32,888 bases of DNA, taken from positions 1 to 32,888 of the forward strand of contig DWXO01000089.1 of the NCBI GenBank assembly GCA_019119165.1. The letters run 5' to 3'. A program made the position numbers and the translations under genes. This document shows positions 21,272 through 31,988 of the stretch, one piece after another. Numbering within the stretch: the first letter of the stretch is position 1; the number at the start of each line of letters is the position of its first letter. Under the pieces are notes generated by a model. That model searched no databases, was not told the origin of the DNA, and worked only from the letters and a program-made list of their open reading frames with translations. This DNA is from Candidatus Flavonifractor intestinigallinarum (GTDB taxonomy: Bacteria > Bacillota > Clostridia > Oscillospirales > Oscillospiraceae).

Positions 21272-21307
21272 AAGGAGCCTGCCGCATTTGCGGCAGGCTC
21301 CTTTTCT
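21272..21307 (+). terminator. Terminator after yebC, shared with the convergent MerR gene
   Basis: A perfect 14-bp stem (21272-21285 with 21290-21303), a 4-base loop and T residues. It lies between the yebC stop and the stop of the minus-strand MerR gene. Confidence 0.85.
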
Positions 21308-21945
21308 TATGGAATATATTCCAAATGCCTGCAGATCCATTTGCCCGCCTTGCTGCCCAGCACCAGGGCGATGGGCAGTGGAATCACTACAAAGAGCAGG
21401 ACAAAGACCAGCGGATTCCAGGCGGCGGCTTGCAGCAGGGCAGAGTAATCAGAGAAGTGATCCAGTAAAAAGACGTAGAGCCGAAACATGAAATATACTG
21501 CCCACACCATGCAGAAGGCCTCTGCGCCGGCAAACCAGCCGTCCGGATTTCCGTGGACCCGGTCGGACTCCGGGATGGGACGGCCCTTGACCTCCCGCTC
21601 CAGCAGGGCGGCGTAATCCTCCAGGCCGTTGGCCTGGGCGGTGTCGGTGAAGCGCAGCTTGTCATAGGCGTCTATAGCCGCCTGGAGCCGCTGCCGGAGG
21701 GCGAAGGCCGCCCCGGAGGCGTTCTTTGAAAAATCCGTGATCATGGAGCGGATCTCCTCCAGAGTGAAGCCCGCCTTCCGCAGGGTGGAGATGGCTTTCA
21801 GCCGGTCCACGTCGGCGGGGGAGAAGTCCAGCCAGGTCCGTCCGCCCCGGCGCTGGGCCAGGGGAACCACCAGCTTCTCCTGGACATAGAACCGCACCGC
21901 ACGCTCCGTCAGCCCGGTCTGGGCGCATACTTCCTTCATTTTCAT
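21307..21945 (-). CDS. MerR-family regulator with C-terminal membrane helices
   Basis: The 212-residue product starts with a MerR winged helix-turn-helix (MKEVCAQTGLTERAVRFYVQEKLV, then RTWLDFSPADVDRLKAI and GFTLEEI, residues 1-70). A helical dimerisation region follows (about 80-120). The C-terminal half has two long hydrophobic segments, about residues 139-162 and 176-197, joined by a short polar loop. This differs from the usual MerR effector domains. The ATG at 21945 has AAGGAGGG at good distance; the frame extends upstream without a ribosome-binding site. Its own promoter has a 19-base spacer, the hallmark of MerR-controlled promoters. No target gene is evident nearby; the ligand is unknown. 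Confidence 0.85.
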   Translation of the reverse strand: MKMKEVCAQTGLTERAVRFYVQEKLVVPLAQRRGGRTWLDFSPADVDRLKAISTLRKAGFTLEEIRSMITDFSKNASGAAFALRQRLQAAIDAYDKLRFTDTAQANGLEDYAALLEREVKGRPIPESDRVHGNPDGWFAGAEAFCMVWAVYFMFRLYVFLLDHFSDYSALLQAAAWNPLVFVLLFVVIPLPIALVLGSKAGKWICRHLEYIP

Positions 21946-21970
21946 GGGCCATCCCTCCTTGGGTAAGGAC

Positions 21971-22001
21971 AATATACCATCTGACGTAAGGGAAGAGTCA
22001 A
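21971..22001 (-). promoter_or_regulatory. Long-spacer promoter of the MerR gene
   Basis: On the minus strand TTGACT (22001-21996) and TATATT (21976-21971) are 19 bases apart. MerR proteins activate promoters of this geometry by twisting the DNA, so the gene is probably autoregulated. Confidence 0.65.
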
Positions 22002-22011
22002 GGGATTTTGC

Positions 22012-22047
22012 AAAAAAAGACGGCCCGGAGCTGCACGCTCCGGGCCG
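22012..22047 (-). terminator. Terminator of RNase P RNA
   Basis: A perfect 10-bp GC-rich stem (22021-22030 with 22038-22047) with a 7-base loop is followed on the minus strand by seven T residues (22018-22012). Confidence 0.9.
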
Positions 22048-22054
22048 CCGTATC

Positions 22055-22411
22055 TGCAAGTAAGCCTGTAAGCCGGGTTCTGTCCTTTAAGACAGCCATC
22101 TATCTCGACGCACCGTTGCCGGTACGCTCAAGCCGCCTCCCCGGGACGGCCGGGCCGGCCTCATGTCCCTCCACGGCGTTGCTCCGGATAGAGTTTACAG
22201 CGATGGACGCTTGGCACGCCATCGGGTGAGCTCTTACCTCGCCTTTCCACCCTTACTGGCAGCCGAAGGCTGCCAGCGGTATATCTCTGTTGCACTTTTC
22301 CTAGGGTCGCCCCCGGCGGATGTTATCCGTTATCCTTGCCCTATGGAGCCCGGACTTTCCTCACCCACGGGCCTTTCGCCCCGCAGGCGCGGCTGTCCAG
22401 CTTGCTTGCCC
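22055..22411 (-). ncRNA. rnpB: RNase P RNA, class A
   Basis: This is the catalytic RNA that matures tRNA 5' ends. The minus strand has the universal 5' segment GAGGAAAGTCCGGGC (22362-22348), ACAGAGATATACCGC in the middle, and the 3' segment ACAGAACCCGGCTTA (22083-22069). The ends pair as stem P1: GCAAGCAAGC at 22409-22400 with GCTTACTTGC at 22065-22056, one mismatch. The promoter and terminator positions agree with these ends. The length of about 357 bases is normal for type A. Exact termini are uncertain by a few bases. Confidence 0.95.
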
Positions 22412-22415
22412 AACT

Positions 22416-22444
22416 ATTTTACGCTATCTTGCCCGGATTGTCAA
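22416..22444 (-). promoter_or_regulatory. Promoter of RNase P RNA
   Basis: Consensus TTGACA (22444-22439, minus strand) and TAAAAT (22421-22416) have a 17-base spacer. Transcription would start near 22409, the 5' end of stem P1. Confidence 0.85.
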
Positions 22445-22462
22445 ATCAAAAGCGCTCAGCGT

Positions 22463-22491
22463 TTGCATTTTCCACTCAGGTGGGATATAAT
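22463..22491 (+). promoter_or_regulatory. Sigma-A type promoter for murD
   Basis: TTGCAT (22463-22468) and consensus TATAAT (22486-22491) have a 17-base spacer. It is divergent from the rnpB promoter. Confidence 0.75.
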
Positions 22492-22525
22492 AAATTGGTT
22501 AAACTATGAAAAGGGAGGAACTGTT

Positions 22526-23917
22526 ATGAAGCGTTCCACCATACAGGAATATCTGGCGGGTCTGAAGGGCAAGCGGGTGGCCGTCATCGGCATCGGCGTG
22601 TCCAACACCCCACTGATCAAAATGCTGCTGCGGGCGGGGGTGAAGGTCACCGCCTGTGACAAAAAGCCCATGAACGCCTTCGCCGGTCTGGCCGAGGAGC
22701 TGGAGAGCCTGGGCGCCAAGCTGAAGCTGGGGGAGGACTACCTGGAGGATCTGGACTTTGAGGTCATCTTCCGCACACCCGGTATGCGGCCCGACCTGCC
22801 CCAGCTGGTGGCCGCCCAGCAGAAGGGCGCCATCCTTACCTCTGAGATGGAGGTCTTTTTCCAGGTCTGCCCCTGCCGCACCATCGCCGTCACCGGCAGC
22901 GACGGAAAAACCACCACCACCACCATCATCGCCGAGCTGCTCAAGGCGGCAGGGGAGACGGTATATGTGGGGGGCAACATCGGCAAGCCCCTGCTGCCCG
23001 ACGTGGACGGCATGGAGCCGGGGGACATTGCCGTGCTGGAGCTGTCCTCCTTCCAGCTGATGACCATGGACCGAAGCCCCAACATCGCCGTGGTCACCAA
23101 CCTGGCCCCCAACCACCTGGACGTCCACAAGTCCATGGAGGAGTACATTGAGGCCAAGGAGAACATCTTCCTCCACCAGAGCGAACAGGATCTGCTGGTG
23201 GTCAACGCCGACAATGAGATCACCCACGGCTTTGCCGGAGAGGCCCAGGGCCGGGTGTCCATGTTCAGCCGCCTGTCCGAGCCAGCCCGGGGGGCCTTCC
23301 TGCGGGACGGGGTGATCTGGGTCCGCAATGAGATGCACGAGTGCCCGGTGCTGCCGGTCAGCGATATCCTGCTCCCCGGCACCCACAACGTGGAGAACTA
23401 TATGGCCGCCATTGCCGCCCTGGACGGCCTGGTGCCCGACCCGGTGGTGCGGGCCTTTGCCCAGAAGTTCGCCGGGGTGGAGCACCGCATCGAGCTGGTA
23501 CGCACCCTCAACGGTGTAAAATACTACAACGACTCCATCGCCTCCAGCCCCTCCCGCACCATCGCCGGGCTGCGCTCCTTCCACCAGAAGGTGATCCTCA
23601 TCGCCGGCGGCTACGACAAGCATATCCCCTTCGACGTGCTGGGCCCTGAGATTATAGCTCATGTAAAGGAATTGTTCCTCACAGGCGATACAGCGGAGAA
23701 AATCAAGGCCGCCGTGGAGGCCTGCCCGGATTATCTCTCCGCCGCCCTGCCCATCACCGTCATCGACGGTTTCGAGGAGGCGGTTCTGGCCGCCCACAAG
23801 GCCGCCAAACCCGGTGACGTGGTGATCCTGTCTCCCGCCTGCGCCTCCTTTGACAAGTTCAAGAACTTTATGGAGCGGGGCGCCGCCTTCAAGAAGATCA
23901 TTTATGGATTGGCGTAA
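22526..23917 (+). CDS. murD: UDP-N-acetylmuramoyl-L-alanine--D-glutamate ligase
   Basis: MurD adds D-glutamate to UDP-MurNAc-L-Ala in cytoplasmic peptidoglycan synthesis. The 463-residue product has the N-terminal Rossmann-like UDP-binding domain (KRVAVIGIGVSN), the ATP P-loop TGSDGKTTTTT with Lys128, the NLAPNHLDVH motif of the central domain and the C-terminal NDSIASSP and SPACASFD motifs. GGGAGG (22513-22518) precedes the ATG at 22526; the frame runs further upstream through the RNase P gene but that part is not coding. It stands alone rather than in a division-and-cell-wall cluster. Confidence 0.96.
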   Translation: MKRSTIQEYLAGLKGKRVAVIGIGVSNTPLIKMLLRAGVKVTACDKKPMNAFAGLAEELESLGAKLKLGEDYLEDLDFEVIFRTPGMRPDLPQLVAAQQKGAILTSEMEVFFQVCPCRTIAVTGSDGKTTTTTIIAELLKAAGETVYVGGNIGKPLLPDVDGMEPGDIAVLELSSFQLMTMDRSPNIAVVTNLAPNHLDVHKSMEEYIEAKENIFLHQSEQDLLVVNADNEITHGFAGEAQGRVSMFSRLSEPARGAFLRDGVIWVRNEMHECPVLPVSDILLPGTHNVENYMAAIAALDGLVPDPVVRAFAQKFAGVEHRIELVRTLNGVKYYNDSIASSPSRTIAGLRSFHQKVILIAGGYDKHIPFDVLGPEIIAHVKELFLTGDTAEKIKAAVEACPDYLSAALPITVIDGFEEAVLAAHKAAKPGDVVILSPACASFDKFKNFMERGAAFKKIIYGLA

Positions 23918-23980
23918 AACTTCATGCGCCTGGGGGTACACCAAGAAAACAGTGCAAAAGACGTGCGCATGAAGTTTTTG
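23918..23980 (+). terminator. Terminator-like hairpin after murD with a long loop
   Basis: A perfect 12-bp stem (23918-23929 with 23965-23976) starts directly after the stop codon, encloses 35 bases and ends in a T run. The long loop is unusual for a plain terminator. Confidence 0.55.
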
Positions 23981-23985
23981 CGTAT

Positions 23986-24076
23986 GTGGGCCGTCCCCGG
24001 CCCACGCGCTGAGATCTCATGCCGTGCCGCCGGAGGCGGCACATGGCAATTTTGCTATGCTTTTGCATAGCAAAAT
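23986..24076 (+). repeat. Three consecutive perfect palindromes in the leader of the M42 peptidase genes
   Basis: The stems are 23986-23992/23999-24005 (7 bp), 24024-24031/24035-24042 (8 bp) and 24049-24060/24065-24076 (12 bp, loop TTTT). The last ends 8 bases before AAGGAGG of the first peptidase gene. None is followed by a T run. They may be RNA structure or operators. Confidence 0.65.
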
Positions 24077-24099
24077 ACCCTCATAAGGAGGAGTTACAT

Positions 24100-25119
24100 T
24101 TGGATATGAAAACTGTGCTGGAGAAGCTGTGCGGCTGCACGGCGCCCTCCGGCTTTGAGAACCCGGCGGCTCAGGCCGCCCAGGCCCTGCTAGCCCCCCT
24201 GGTGGATGAGACCAGCATCGACCGCATGGGCAACCTGATCGGTGTGCGCCGCTGCGGCCGGGAGGGGGCCAGAACCATCCTGCTGGACGCCCATCTGGAT
24301 GAGATCGGTCTCATCGTCACCGGGGCGGAGGAAGGTTATCTCCGGTTCCGCACCATCGGCGGGGTGGACCCCCGGATGCTGCCCGGCCGGGAGGTGACCA
24401 TCCTGACCCAGCCCCCCATGGTGGGCATGGTGGCCAGCCCCTGCCCCGGTCATGAGGATCAGGACAAGGCGGTACCCATCGCCGAACTGGTGGTGGACGC
24501 CGGTCTGACCCAGGAGCAGGCGGAAAAACTGGTGGGCACCCCCATGGTGTACCGGGGCTCCTGCTTCCCCCTGGGGGAGGATCAGATGTGCGGCAAGGCC
24601 ATGGACGACCGGTCCTGCTTCGCCGCCCTGCTGCGCTGCATGGAGCTGCTCAAGGACAAGGCGCTGGACGTGGACGTATACGTCATGGGCTCCACCCGGG
24701 AGGAGGTCTCCGGGGTGGGCGCCACCGTGGGTACCTGGGCGGTACAGCCCGACTGCTGCATCGCCGTAGACGTGACCCACGGCCGCACCCCCGATGGCCC
24801 CGCTGACAAGACCTTCGTGCTGGGAGGGGGACCCGCCATCGGTGTGGGCCCCAACATGGCCCGGTGGATGACCCAAAGGCTGCTGGATAAGGCACAGGAA
24901 AGGGAAATTCCTTTCCAGCAGGAGGTCATGAGCGGCCACACCGGCACCAACGGCTGGGAAATGCAGATCAGCCGGGAGGGCGTGGCCACGGCGGTGCTCT
25001 CTCTGCCCCTGAAATATATGCACAGCCCCATTGAGGTGCTCTCTCTCACCGATCTGGAGCACACCGCGGCCCTGCTGGCCGCCTTTGTGGAGGATCTGGG
25101 AAAGGAGGGGCAGCTGTGA
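24100..25119 (+). CDS. M42 family metallo-aminopeptidase, first of three
   Basis: The product is about 339 residues and belongs to the M42 (TET aminopeptidase/FrvX/glutamyl aminopeptidase) family, cytoplasmic dinuclear-metal enzymes that trim peptides. Motifs are LDAHLDEIG (His, Asp), KAMDDRSC (bridging Asp), TREEVSG with the catalytic pair Glu201-Glu202, AVDVTHG (Asp) and YMHSPIE (His). All ligands appear intact. I prefer TTG at 24100, 8 bases from AGGAGG; an in-frame ATG at 24106 is the alternative. The next gene's GTG overlaps its TGA stop. Substrate specificity cannot be read from the sequence. Confidence 0.9.
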   Translation: MDMKTVLEKLCGCTAPSGFENPAAQAAQALLAPLVDETSIDRMGNLIGVRRCGREGARTILLDAHLDEIGLIVTGAEEGYLRFRTIGGVDPRMLPGREVTILTQPPMVGMVASPCPGHEDQDKAVPIAELVVDAGLTQEQAEKLVGTPMVYRGSCFPLGEDQMCGKAMDDRSCFAALLRCMELLKDKALDVDVYVMGSTREEVSGVGATVGTWAVQPDCCIAVDVTHGRTPDGPADKTFVLGGGPAIGVGPNMARWMTQRLLDKAQEREIPFQQEVMSGHTGTNGWEMQISREGVATAVLSLPLKYMHSPIEVLSLTDLEHTAALLAAFVEDLGKEGQL

Positions 25120-26141
25120 AGGAACTGCTGAGACGACTGTGCGCCCTGCCCGGCGTGTCCAGCTGGGAGGACCAGGTGCGGGATTGCGTGATGGAGGTGG
25201 CCGGCCAGTACGCCACCGAGCTGCGGGTGGACGCCATGGGCAACGTGATCGCCTTCAAGGAAGGGGCCAGGGATACGGGCAGCAAGCTGCTGCTCACCGC
25301 CCATATGGACGAGGTGGGGCTGATGGTGCGCTCCATCACCGACGAGGGCTATCTGAAATTTGACACCGTGGGCCGCATCGACCGCCGGGTACTGCTGGGC
25401 AAGCGGGTGCTGGTGGGTCCCAAGCTGCTGCCCGCCGTGGTGGGCCTGAAGGCCTACCATCTGGTGAGCCGGGACGAGGAGAAGAACGTGCCCAAGCTGG
25501 ACGACTACTACCTGGACATTGGCGCCAAGAGCAAGGAAGAGGCGGAAAAGCTGGTCCGTCTGGGAGACGTGGCCGCCTTTGACAGCACCCCCGAGATCTT
25601 TGGGAACGGCCTGCTGAAGGGCCGGGCCCTGGACAGCCGCATCGGCTGCGCCGTGCTGCTGTGGCTCATGCGGGAGGAACTGCCCATGGACTGCACCTTT
25701 GTGTTCACCGCCCAGCAGGAGGTGGGAGCAAGAGGTGCCTTCGGCGCCGCCTTCTCGGTGCAGCCGGAGATTGCCCTGGTGCTGGAGGGAGCCCCCGCCG
25801 CCGATCTGGCCGGGGTGCCCGCCCACAAAAAGGCCTGCGCCCTGGGCAAGGGCGCGGTGCTTCCCGTGATGGACAAGGGGATCATTGTGGACCGGAAGCT
25901 CTTCGAGACCCTGCGGACCCTGGCGGAGGAGCGAAATATCCCCTGGCAGCTCCGGGAGGCCACCACCGGCTCCGGCGACGCCGGGGCGGTCCAGCGGACG
26001 GCCTCCGGCGTGCGTACGGCGGTGATCGCCGCCCCGGTGCGCTATCCCCACACCCCCGCCACCCTGGCCAGCGCCGAGGACATCGAGGCGATGCTCCAGC
26101 TGACCCGGGCATTTATCAACCATCTGTCCAAGGAGGACTGA
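25116..26141 (+). CDS. M42 family peptidase homologue, second of three, with altered catalytic residue
   Basis: The 341-residue product has the M42 fold motifs: TAHMDEVG (His63), ALDSR (Asp173), VLEGAPAAD (Glu224, an accepted substitute for Asp) and YPHTPAT (His312). The catalytic pair, Glu-Glu in the neighbours, reads Gln201-Glu202 (AQQEVGARGA). By family knowledge the first Glu is the general base, so activity may be reduced or lost unless another residue stands in. It starts with GTG overlapping the previous stop (GTGA) behind AAAGGAGGGG, so translation is coupled. It could act as a partner subunit in a mixed TET complex; this is inference. Confidence 0.88.
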   Translation: MKELLRRLCALPGVSSWEDQVRDCVMEVAGQYATELRVDAMGNVIAFKEGARDTGSKLLLTAHMDEVGLMVRSITDEGYLKFDTVGRIDRRVLLGKRVLVGPKLLPAVVGLKAYHLVSRDEEKNVPKLDDYYLDIGAKSKEEAEKLVRLGDVAAFDSTPEIFGNGLLKGRALDSRIGCAVLLWLMREELPMDCTFVFTAQQEVGARGAFGAAFSVQPEIALVLEGAPAADLAGVPAHKKACALGKGAVLPVMDKGIIVDRKLFETLRTLAEERNIPWQLREATTGSGDAGAVQRTASGVRTAVIAAPVRYPHTPATLASAEDIEAMLQLTRAFINHLSKED

Positions 26142-26145
26142 CCAT

Positions 26146-27144
26146 ATGGATATCTTAGAGATCATGCAGGCCCTCAACGCCTGCCACGGCCCCTCGGGCA
26201 ACGAGGGCCAGGTGGCCGCCGCCATTCGGACCCTGGCCGCCCCCTATGTGGACGAGATCACCACCGACGCCCTGGGCAACCTGATCTGCCACAAGCAGGG
26301 CACCGGCCCCCGGGTGATGTTTGCCGCCCACATGGACTCCATCGGCTTCATCATCACCCATATCGACGAGCATGGCTACCTGCGCTTCGGCCAGGTGGGC
26401 GGCCTGTCCGCCCACGACCTGCCCGGCACCCCCGTCCGGTTCCGCAACGGTACCCGGGGCGTGGTGGCGGTCCAGGGGAAGGTGGAGCCCAAGGACTGGA
26501 AACTGGATCACCTTTACATTGACATTGGCGCTAAGGATCAGGCCGAGGCCAAGACCATGGTGCAGGTGGGGGACACCGCCGTATTTGACACCACTCCCTT
26601 CGTCAGCGGCCGCAAGCTGTTTTCCCCCTATCTGGACGACCGCATCGCCTGCGCCATCCTGCTCTCCGCCATGGAGCGCATCAAGCGGGCCGACAACGAC
26701 CTATATTTCGTCTTTACCGTTCAGGAGGAGGTGGGCCTGCGGGGCGCTCGTACCGCCGCCTACGGCATTGCCCCCGACTACGGTATCGCCGTGGACGTGA
26801 CCGACTCCGACGACATCCCCGACGCCCCCCATGAGTGCTCCAGCGCGGCGGGGAAGGGGGCTGCCATCAAAGTGATGGACAGCTCGGTGATCTGCCACCC
26901 GGCGGTGGTGAAAACCCTGGAAGATCTGGCACAGGCAAGGAATATTCCTTACCAGCGGGATATCCTCCGTTTCGGCGGCACCGACGCCGGCACCATCCAC
27001 CAGAGCCGGGCGGGGGTGTATACCGGCGGCATCTCAGTTGCCACCCGGTACATCCACACTCCCCTGGAGGTGGCCGACCTGGACGACATCGAGGCCTGCG
27101 TGGCCCTGACCGCCGCCTTTGCTCAGGCCAAGCTGGAGGCGTAA
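26146..27144 (+). CDS. M42 family metallo-aminopeptidase, third of three
   Basis: The 332-residue product has AAHMDSIG (His, Asp), YLDDRIAC (bridging Asp), VQEEVGLRGA (Glu194-Glu195), AVDVTDSDD (Asp) and YIHTPLE (His), so the active site looks complete. It begins 4 bases after the second gene with AAGGAGG overlapping the end of that gene. The three genes form one transcription unit and are paralogues. The third is nearer the canonical M42 consensus than the second. Confidence 0.9.
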   Translation: MDILEIMQALNACHGPSGNEGQVAAAIRTLAAPYVDEITTDALGNLICHKQGTGPRVMFAAHMDSIGFIITHIDEHGYLRFGQVGGLSAHDLPGTPVRFRNGTRGVVAVQGKVEPKDWKLDHLYIDIGAKDQAEAKTMVQVGDTAVFDTTPFVSGRKLFSPYLDDRIACAILLSAMERIKRADNDLYFVFTVQEEVGLRGARTAAYGIAPDYGIAVDVTDSDDIPDAPHECSSAAGKGAAIKVMDSSVICHPAVVKTLEDLAQARNIPYQRDILRFGGTDAGTIHQSRAGVYTGGISVATRYIHTPLEVADLDDIEACVALTAAFAQAKLEA

Positions 27145-27189
27145 TTTCAAACCCACAAACCATTGATAGAACAGGATGGATCAAGGAAA

Positions 27190-28437
27190 ATGTCTTTACA
27201 GATCAGCGACAAAGTAAAAGCCCTGGCGGCTCAGGCCCAGGCCGACCTGACGGAGCAGTTCGCCCGCATCGACGCCATTGCCGAGGAGAACACCCAGAAG
27301 GTGCTGGCCGCTTTCCAGAAGCACCGGGTGGCGGAAGCCCACTTCGCCGGCACCACTGGCTACGGCTACGACGATCTGGGCCGGGATACCCTGGACCTGA
27401 TCTTCGCCGACCTCTTCCACACCGAGGACGCCCTGGTGCGGGTACAGTTCGTCAACGGCACCCATGCCATCTCCTGCGCCCTCTTCGGGGCCCTCAAGCC
27501 CGGCGACATTCTGGTGTCCGCTGTGGGCGCTCCCTATGACACCATGCTGGGGGTTATCGGCGTGGTGGACAAGGGGCCCGGCTCCCTGAAAAGCTACGGC
27601 ATCGAGTACAGGCAAGTAGATTTGGTTGACAACGCTCCCGACCCGGTGGGTCTGGCGGAGGCCGTGAAGGATCCCCGGGTGAAGGCGGTGCTCATCCAGC
27701 GCTCCCGTGGCTACGCCACCCGGGCCTCGCTGTCGGTGGCCGAGATCGGCGCGCTGGCCAAGGTAGTCAAGGACAACAACCCGGGCGCCGCCGTGCTGGT
27801 GGACAACTGCTACGGCGAGTTCGTGGAGACCATCGAGCCCACCCAGGTGGGGGCCGATCTGGTGGTGGGCTCCCTCATCAAGAATCCCGGCGGCGGTCTG
27901 GCCCCCACCGGCGGCTACATTGCCGGACGGCACGACCTCATCGAAGGGGCCGCCATGCGGCTCACCACCCCCGGCATCGGCAAGGAGTGCGGCTCCACCT
28001 TCGGGGCCAACCGCAGCCTCTATCAAGGACTTTTCCTTGCCCCCCACACCACCGCTCAGGCCGTCAAGACCGCCGTCTTTGCCGCCCGGATCATGGAGCT
28101 GCTGGGCTACCAGGTGGAGCCCGCCTCCGACGCGGTGCGCCACGACATCATCCAGATGGTCCACTTCGGCTCTCCCGAGCCTTTGAAGAAGTTCTGCAAG
28201 GGTATCCAGTTCGGCGCCCCCGTGGACTCCTACGTCACCCCCGAGCCCTGGGATATGCCGGGCTACGACTGCCCGGTCATCATGGCCGCCGGGGCCTTCA
28301 TCCAGGGCGCTTCCATCGAGCTATCCTGCGACGCCCCCATGCGGGAGCCCTACACCGCCTATTTCCAGGGCGGCCTTACCTATGAGAGCGGCAAGGCCGG
28401 CGTCATGCTGGCGGTGGAGGAGCTGCTCCGGGCATAG
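27190..28437 (+). CDS. PLP-dependent 'aluminium resistance' / methionine gamma-lyase-like protein
   Basis: The 415-residue product belongs to the cystathionine-type PLP enzymes of the PF06838 group, named after an aluminium-resistance clone and often annotated as methionine gamma-lyase family. The PLP lysine is expected at Lys231 in SLIKNPGGGLAPTGGYIAG, preceded by VLVDNCYGEFVE with the conserved Asp. The enzyme's true substrate is unknown. I chose ATG at 27190, with AGGATGG about 10 bases upstream, over a TTG at 27163 that lacks a ribosome-binding site. It lies 45 bases after the M42 genes and may be co-transcribed. Confidence 0.9.
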   Translation: MSLQISDKVKALAAQAQADLTEQFARIDAIAEENTQKVLAAFQKHRVAEAHFAGTTGYGYDDLGRDTLDLIFADLFHTEDALVRVQFVNGTHAISCALFGALKPGDILVSAVGAPYDTMLGVIGVVDKGPGSLKSYGIEYRQVDLVDNAPDPVGLAEAVKDPRVKAVLIQRSRGYATRASLSVAEIGALAKVVKDNNPGAAVLVDNCYGEFVETIEPTQVGADLVVGSLIKNPGGGLAPTGGYIAGRHDLIEGAAMRLTTPGIGKECGSTFGANRSLYQGLFLAPHTTAQAVKTAVFAARIMELLGYQVEPASDAVRHDIIQMVHFGSPEPLKKFCKGIQFGAPVDSYVTPEPWDMPGYDCPVIMAAGAFIQGASIELSCDAPMREPYTAYFQGGLTYESGKAGVMLAVEELLRA

Positions 28438-28481
28438 GACGATCCCTCTGCCGCATAGCCTGCCCTGTGGGGGGTGAGGCT

Positions 28482-29159
28482 GTGAAACGGTCCTTGCGGA
28501 TGTGGTCCCCCCGCCGCAGAATCCGTATCCGGCGGCGGGGAAGAGGTCTGCTGCTGGCGGCTGCTGTGGGGGTCGGTCTGGCGCTGCTGGTGATCTTTCT
28601 GGTGGACGCCGCCCTGCGGCCCGCCGTCACCACGCTGGCCACCGTTCAGGCTCAGAACAAGATCACAGGCATCGTCAACGACGCGGTCTCCGACACCCTG
28701 GCCGACCAGGGGATCGCCTACGCCGACCTGGTGACGGTGGAGCGGGACGAGAGCGGCAAGGTGTCCCTGCTGGCGGTGGATTCTGTAAAGTTAAATACCT
28801 TGCGCACTCAGATCCTGCAAGAAGTTCTGGAGCAGGTGGAGGGCCTGGACGCCCAGGAGCTGGGAGTGCCGCTGGGCAGCCTGACCGGCTTTGCCACCGC
28901 CTCCGACTGGGGGCCTATGCTGCCGGTGGGCGTGCTGACGGCGGCGGTGCCCAAAGCGGAATTCTCCAACCAGTTTACCGCCCAGGGCATCAACCAGACC
29001 CTGCATCAGATCATGCTGGACATCACGGTGGATGTCACCCTCCTCATACCCGGCGGGCGGGCGGAGACGAACGTCACCGCCCAGGTGTGCGTGGCCGAGA
29101 CCTTGCTGGTAGGGGAGGTGCCCGACACCTATCTGGGGCTGCCCGCCACTGGTTCGTAA
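28482..29159 (+). CDS. yunB: Sporulation protein YunB
   Basis: The 225-residue product has a basic N terminus (RRRIRIRRRGR), one membrane helix (about residues 22-45) and an extracytoplasmic domain of the YunB type (ALRPAVTTLATVQAQNKITGIVNDAV, GFATASDWGPMLPVG and NVTAQVCVAETLLVGEVPDTYL are recognisable stretches). In Bacillus subtilis YunB is a SigE-dependent protein needed for efficient sporulation and spore heat resistance; its molecular role is not known. I chose GTG at 28482 behind GGGGGGTGAGG; a GTG at 28467 has no ribosome-binding site. Confidence 0.88.
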   Translation: MKRSLRMWSPRRRIRIRRRGRGLLLAAAVGVGLALLVIFLVDAALRPAVTTLATVQAQNKITGIVNDAVSDTLADQGIAYADLVTVERDESGKVSLLAVDSVKLNTLRTQILQEVLEQVEGLDAQELGVPLGSLTGFATASDWGPMLPVGVLTAAVPKAEFSNQFTAQGINQTLHQIMLDITVDVTLLIPGGRAETNVTAQVCVAETLLVGEVPDTYLGLPATGS

Positions 29160-29220
29160 GAAAAGCGTAAGACACGCCCTCTTTTTTCTGTGGTATGATA
29201 GGGAAAAAGGAGGCGGTCTT

Positions 29221-31837
<2,617 letters not shown>

Positions 31838-31840
31838 CGA

Positions 31841-31875
31841 AAAACCCGCCGCCGGATGCTCCGGCGGCGGGTTTT
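31841..31875 (+). terminator. Rho-independent terminator after ligA
   Basis: A perfect 15-bp stem (31841-31855 with 31861-31875) with A/T outer pairs and a 5-base loop follows the stop codon. Confidence 0.9.
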
Positions 31876-31899
31876 GTGCTGTGGGGCATTTCACTGGAC

Positions 31900-31927
31900 G
31901 GGCCGATGTGGGCATCGGCCCCTACGA
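31900..31927 (+). repeat. REP-like short palindrome, copy 2
   Basis: A 9-bp stem (31900-31908 with 31913-31921) with a 4-base loop is followed by CTACGA. The end GCCCCTACGA is identical to the copy at 9382-9391, while the stem sequence differs. Confidence 0.5.
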
Positions 31928-31940
31928 CCCGGAAAGGAAA

Positions 31941-31974
31941 GGGGCTGCTGCAAAATCATGCAGCAGCCCCTTTT
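31941..31974 (-). terminator. Terminator of the phosphofructokinase gene
   Basis: A perfect 12-bp stem (31941-31952 with 31959-31970) with a 6-base loop has A-rich sequence on its left and TTTT on its right, so it can work on both strands. It lies 15 bases after the stop of the minus-strand gene. Confidence 0.8.
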
Positions 31975-31988
31975 GTTGGGGTCTGGTC

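Noticed and set aside
22163..22525. Upstream extension of the murD frame by 121 codons
   Set aside because: This segment lies over RNase P RNA and both promoters; the ATG at 22526 has the proper ribosome-binding site and starts at the normal MurD N terminus.
24019..24099. Upstream extension of the first M42 peptidase frame
   Set aside because: It would read through the palindromes and the Shine-Dalgarno; the encoded residues have no resemblance to M42 N termini.
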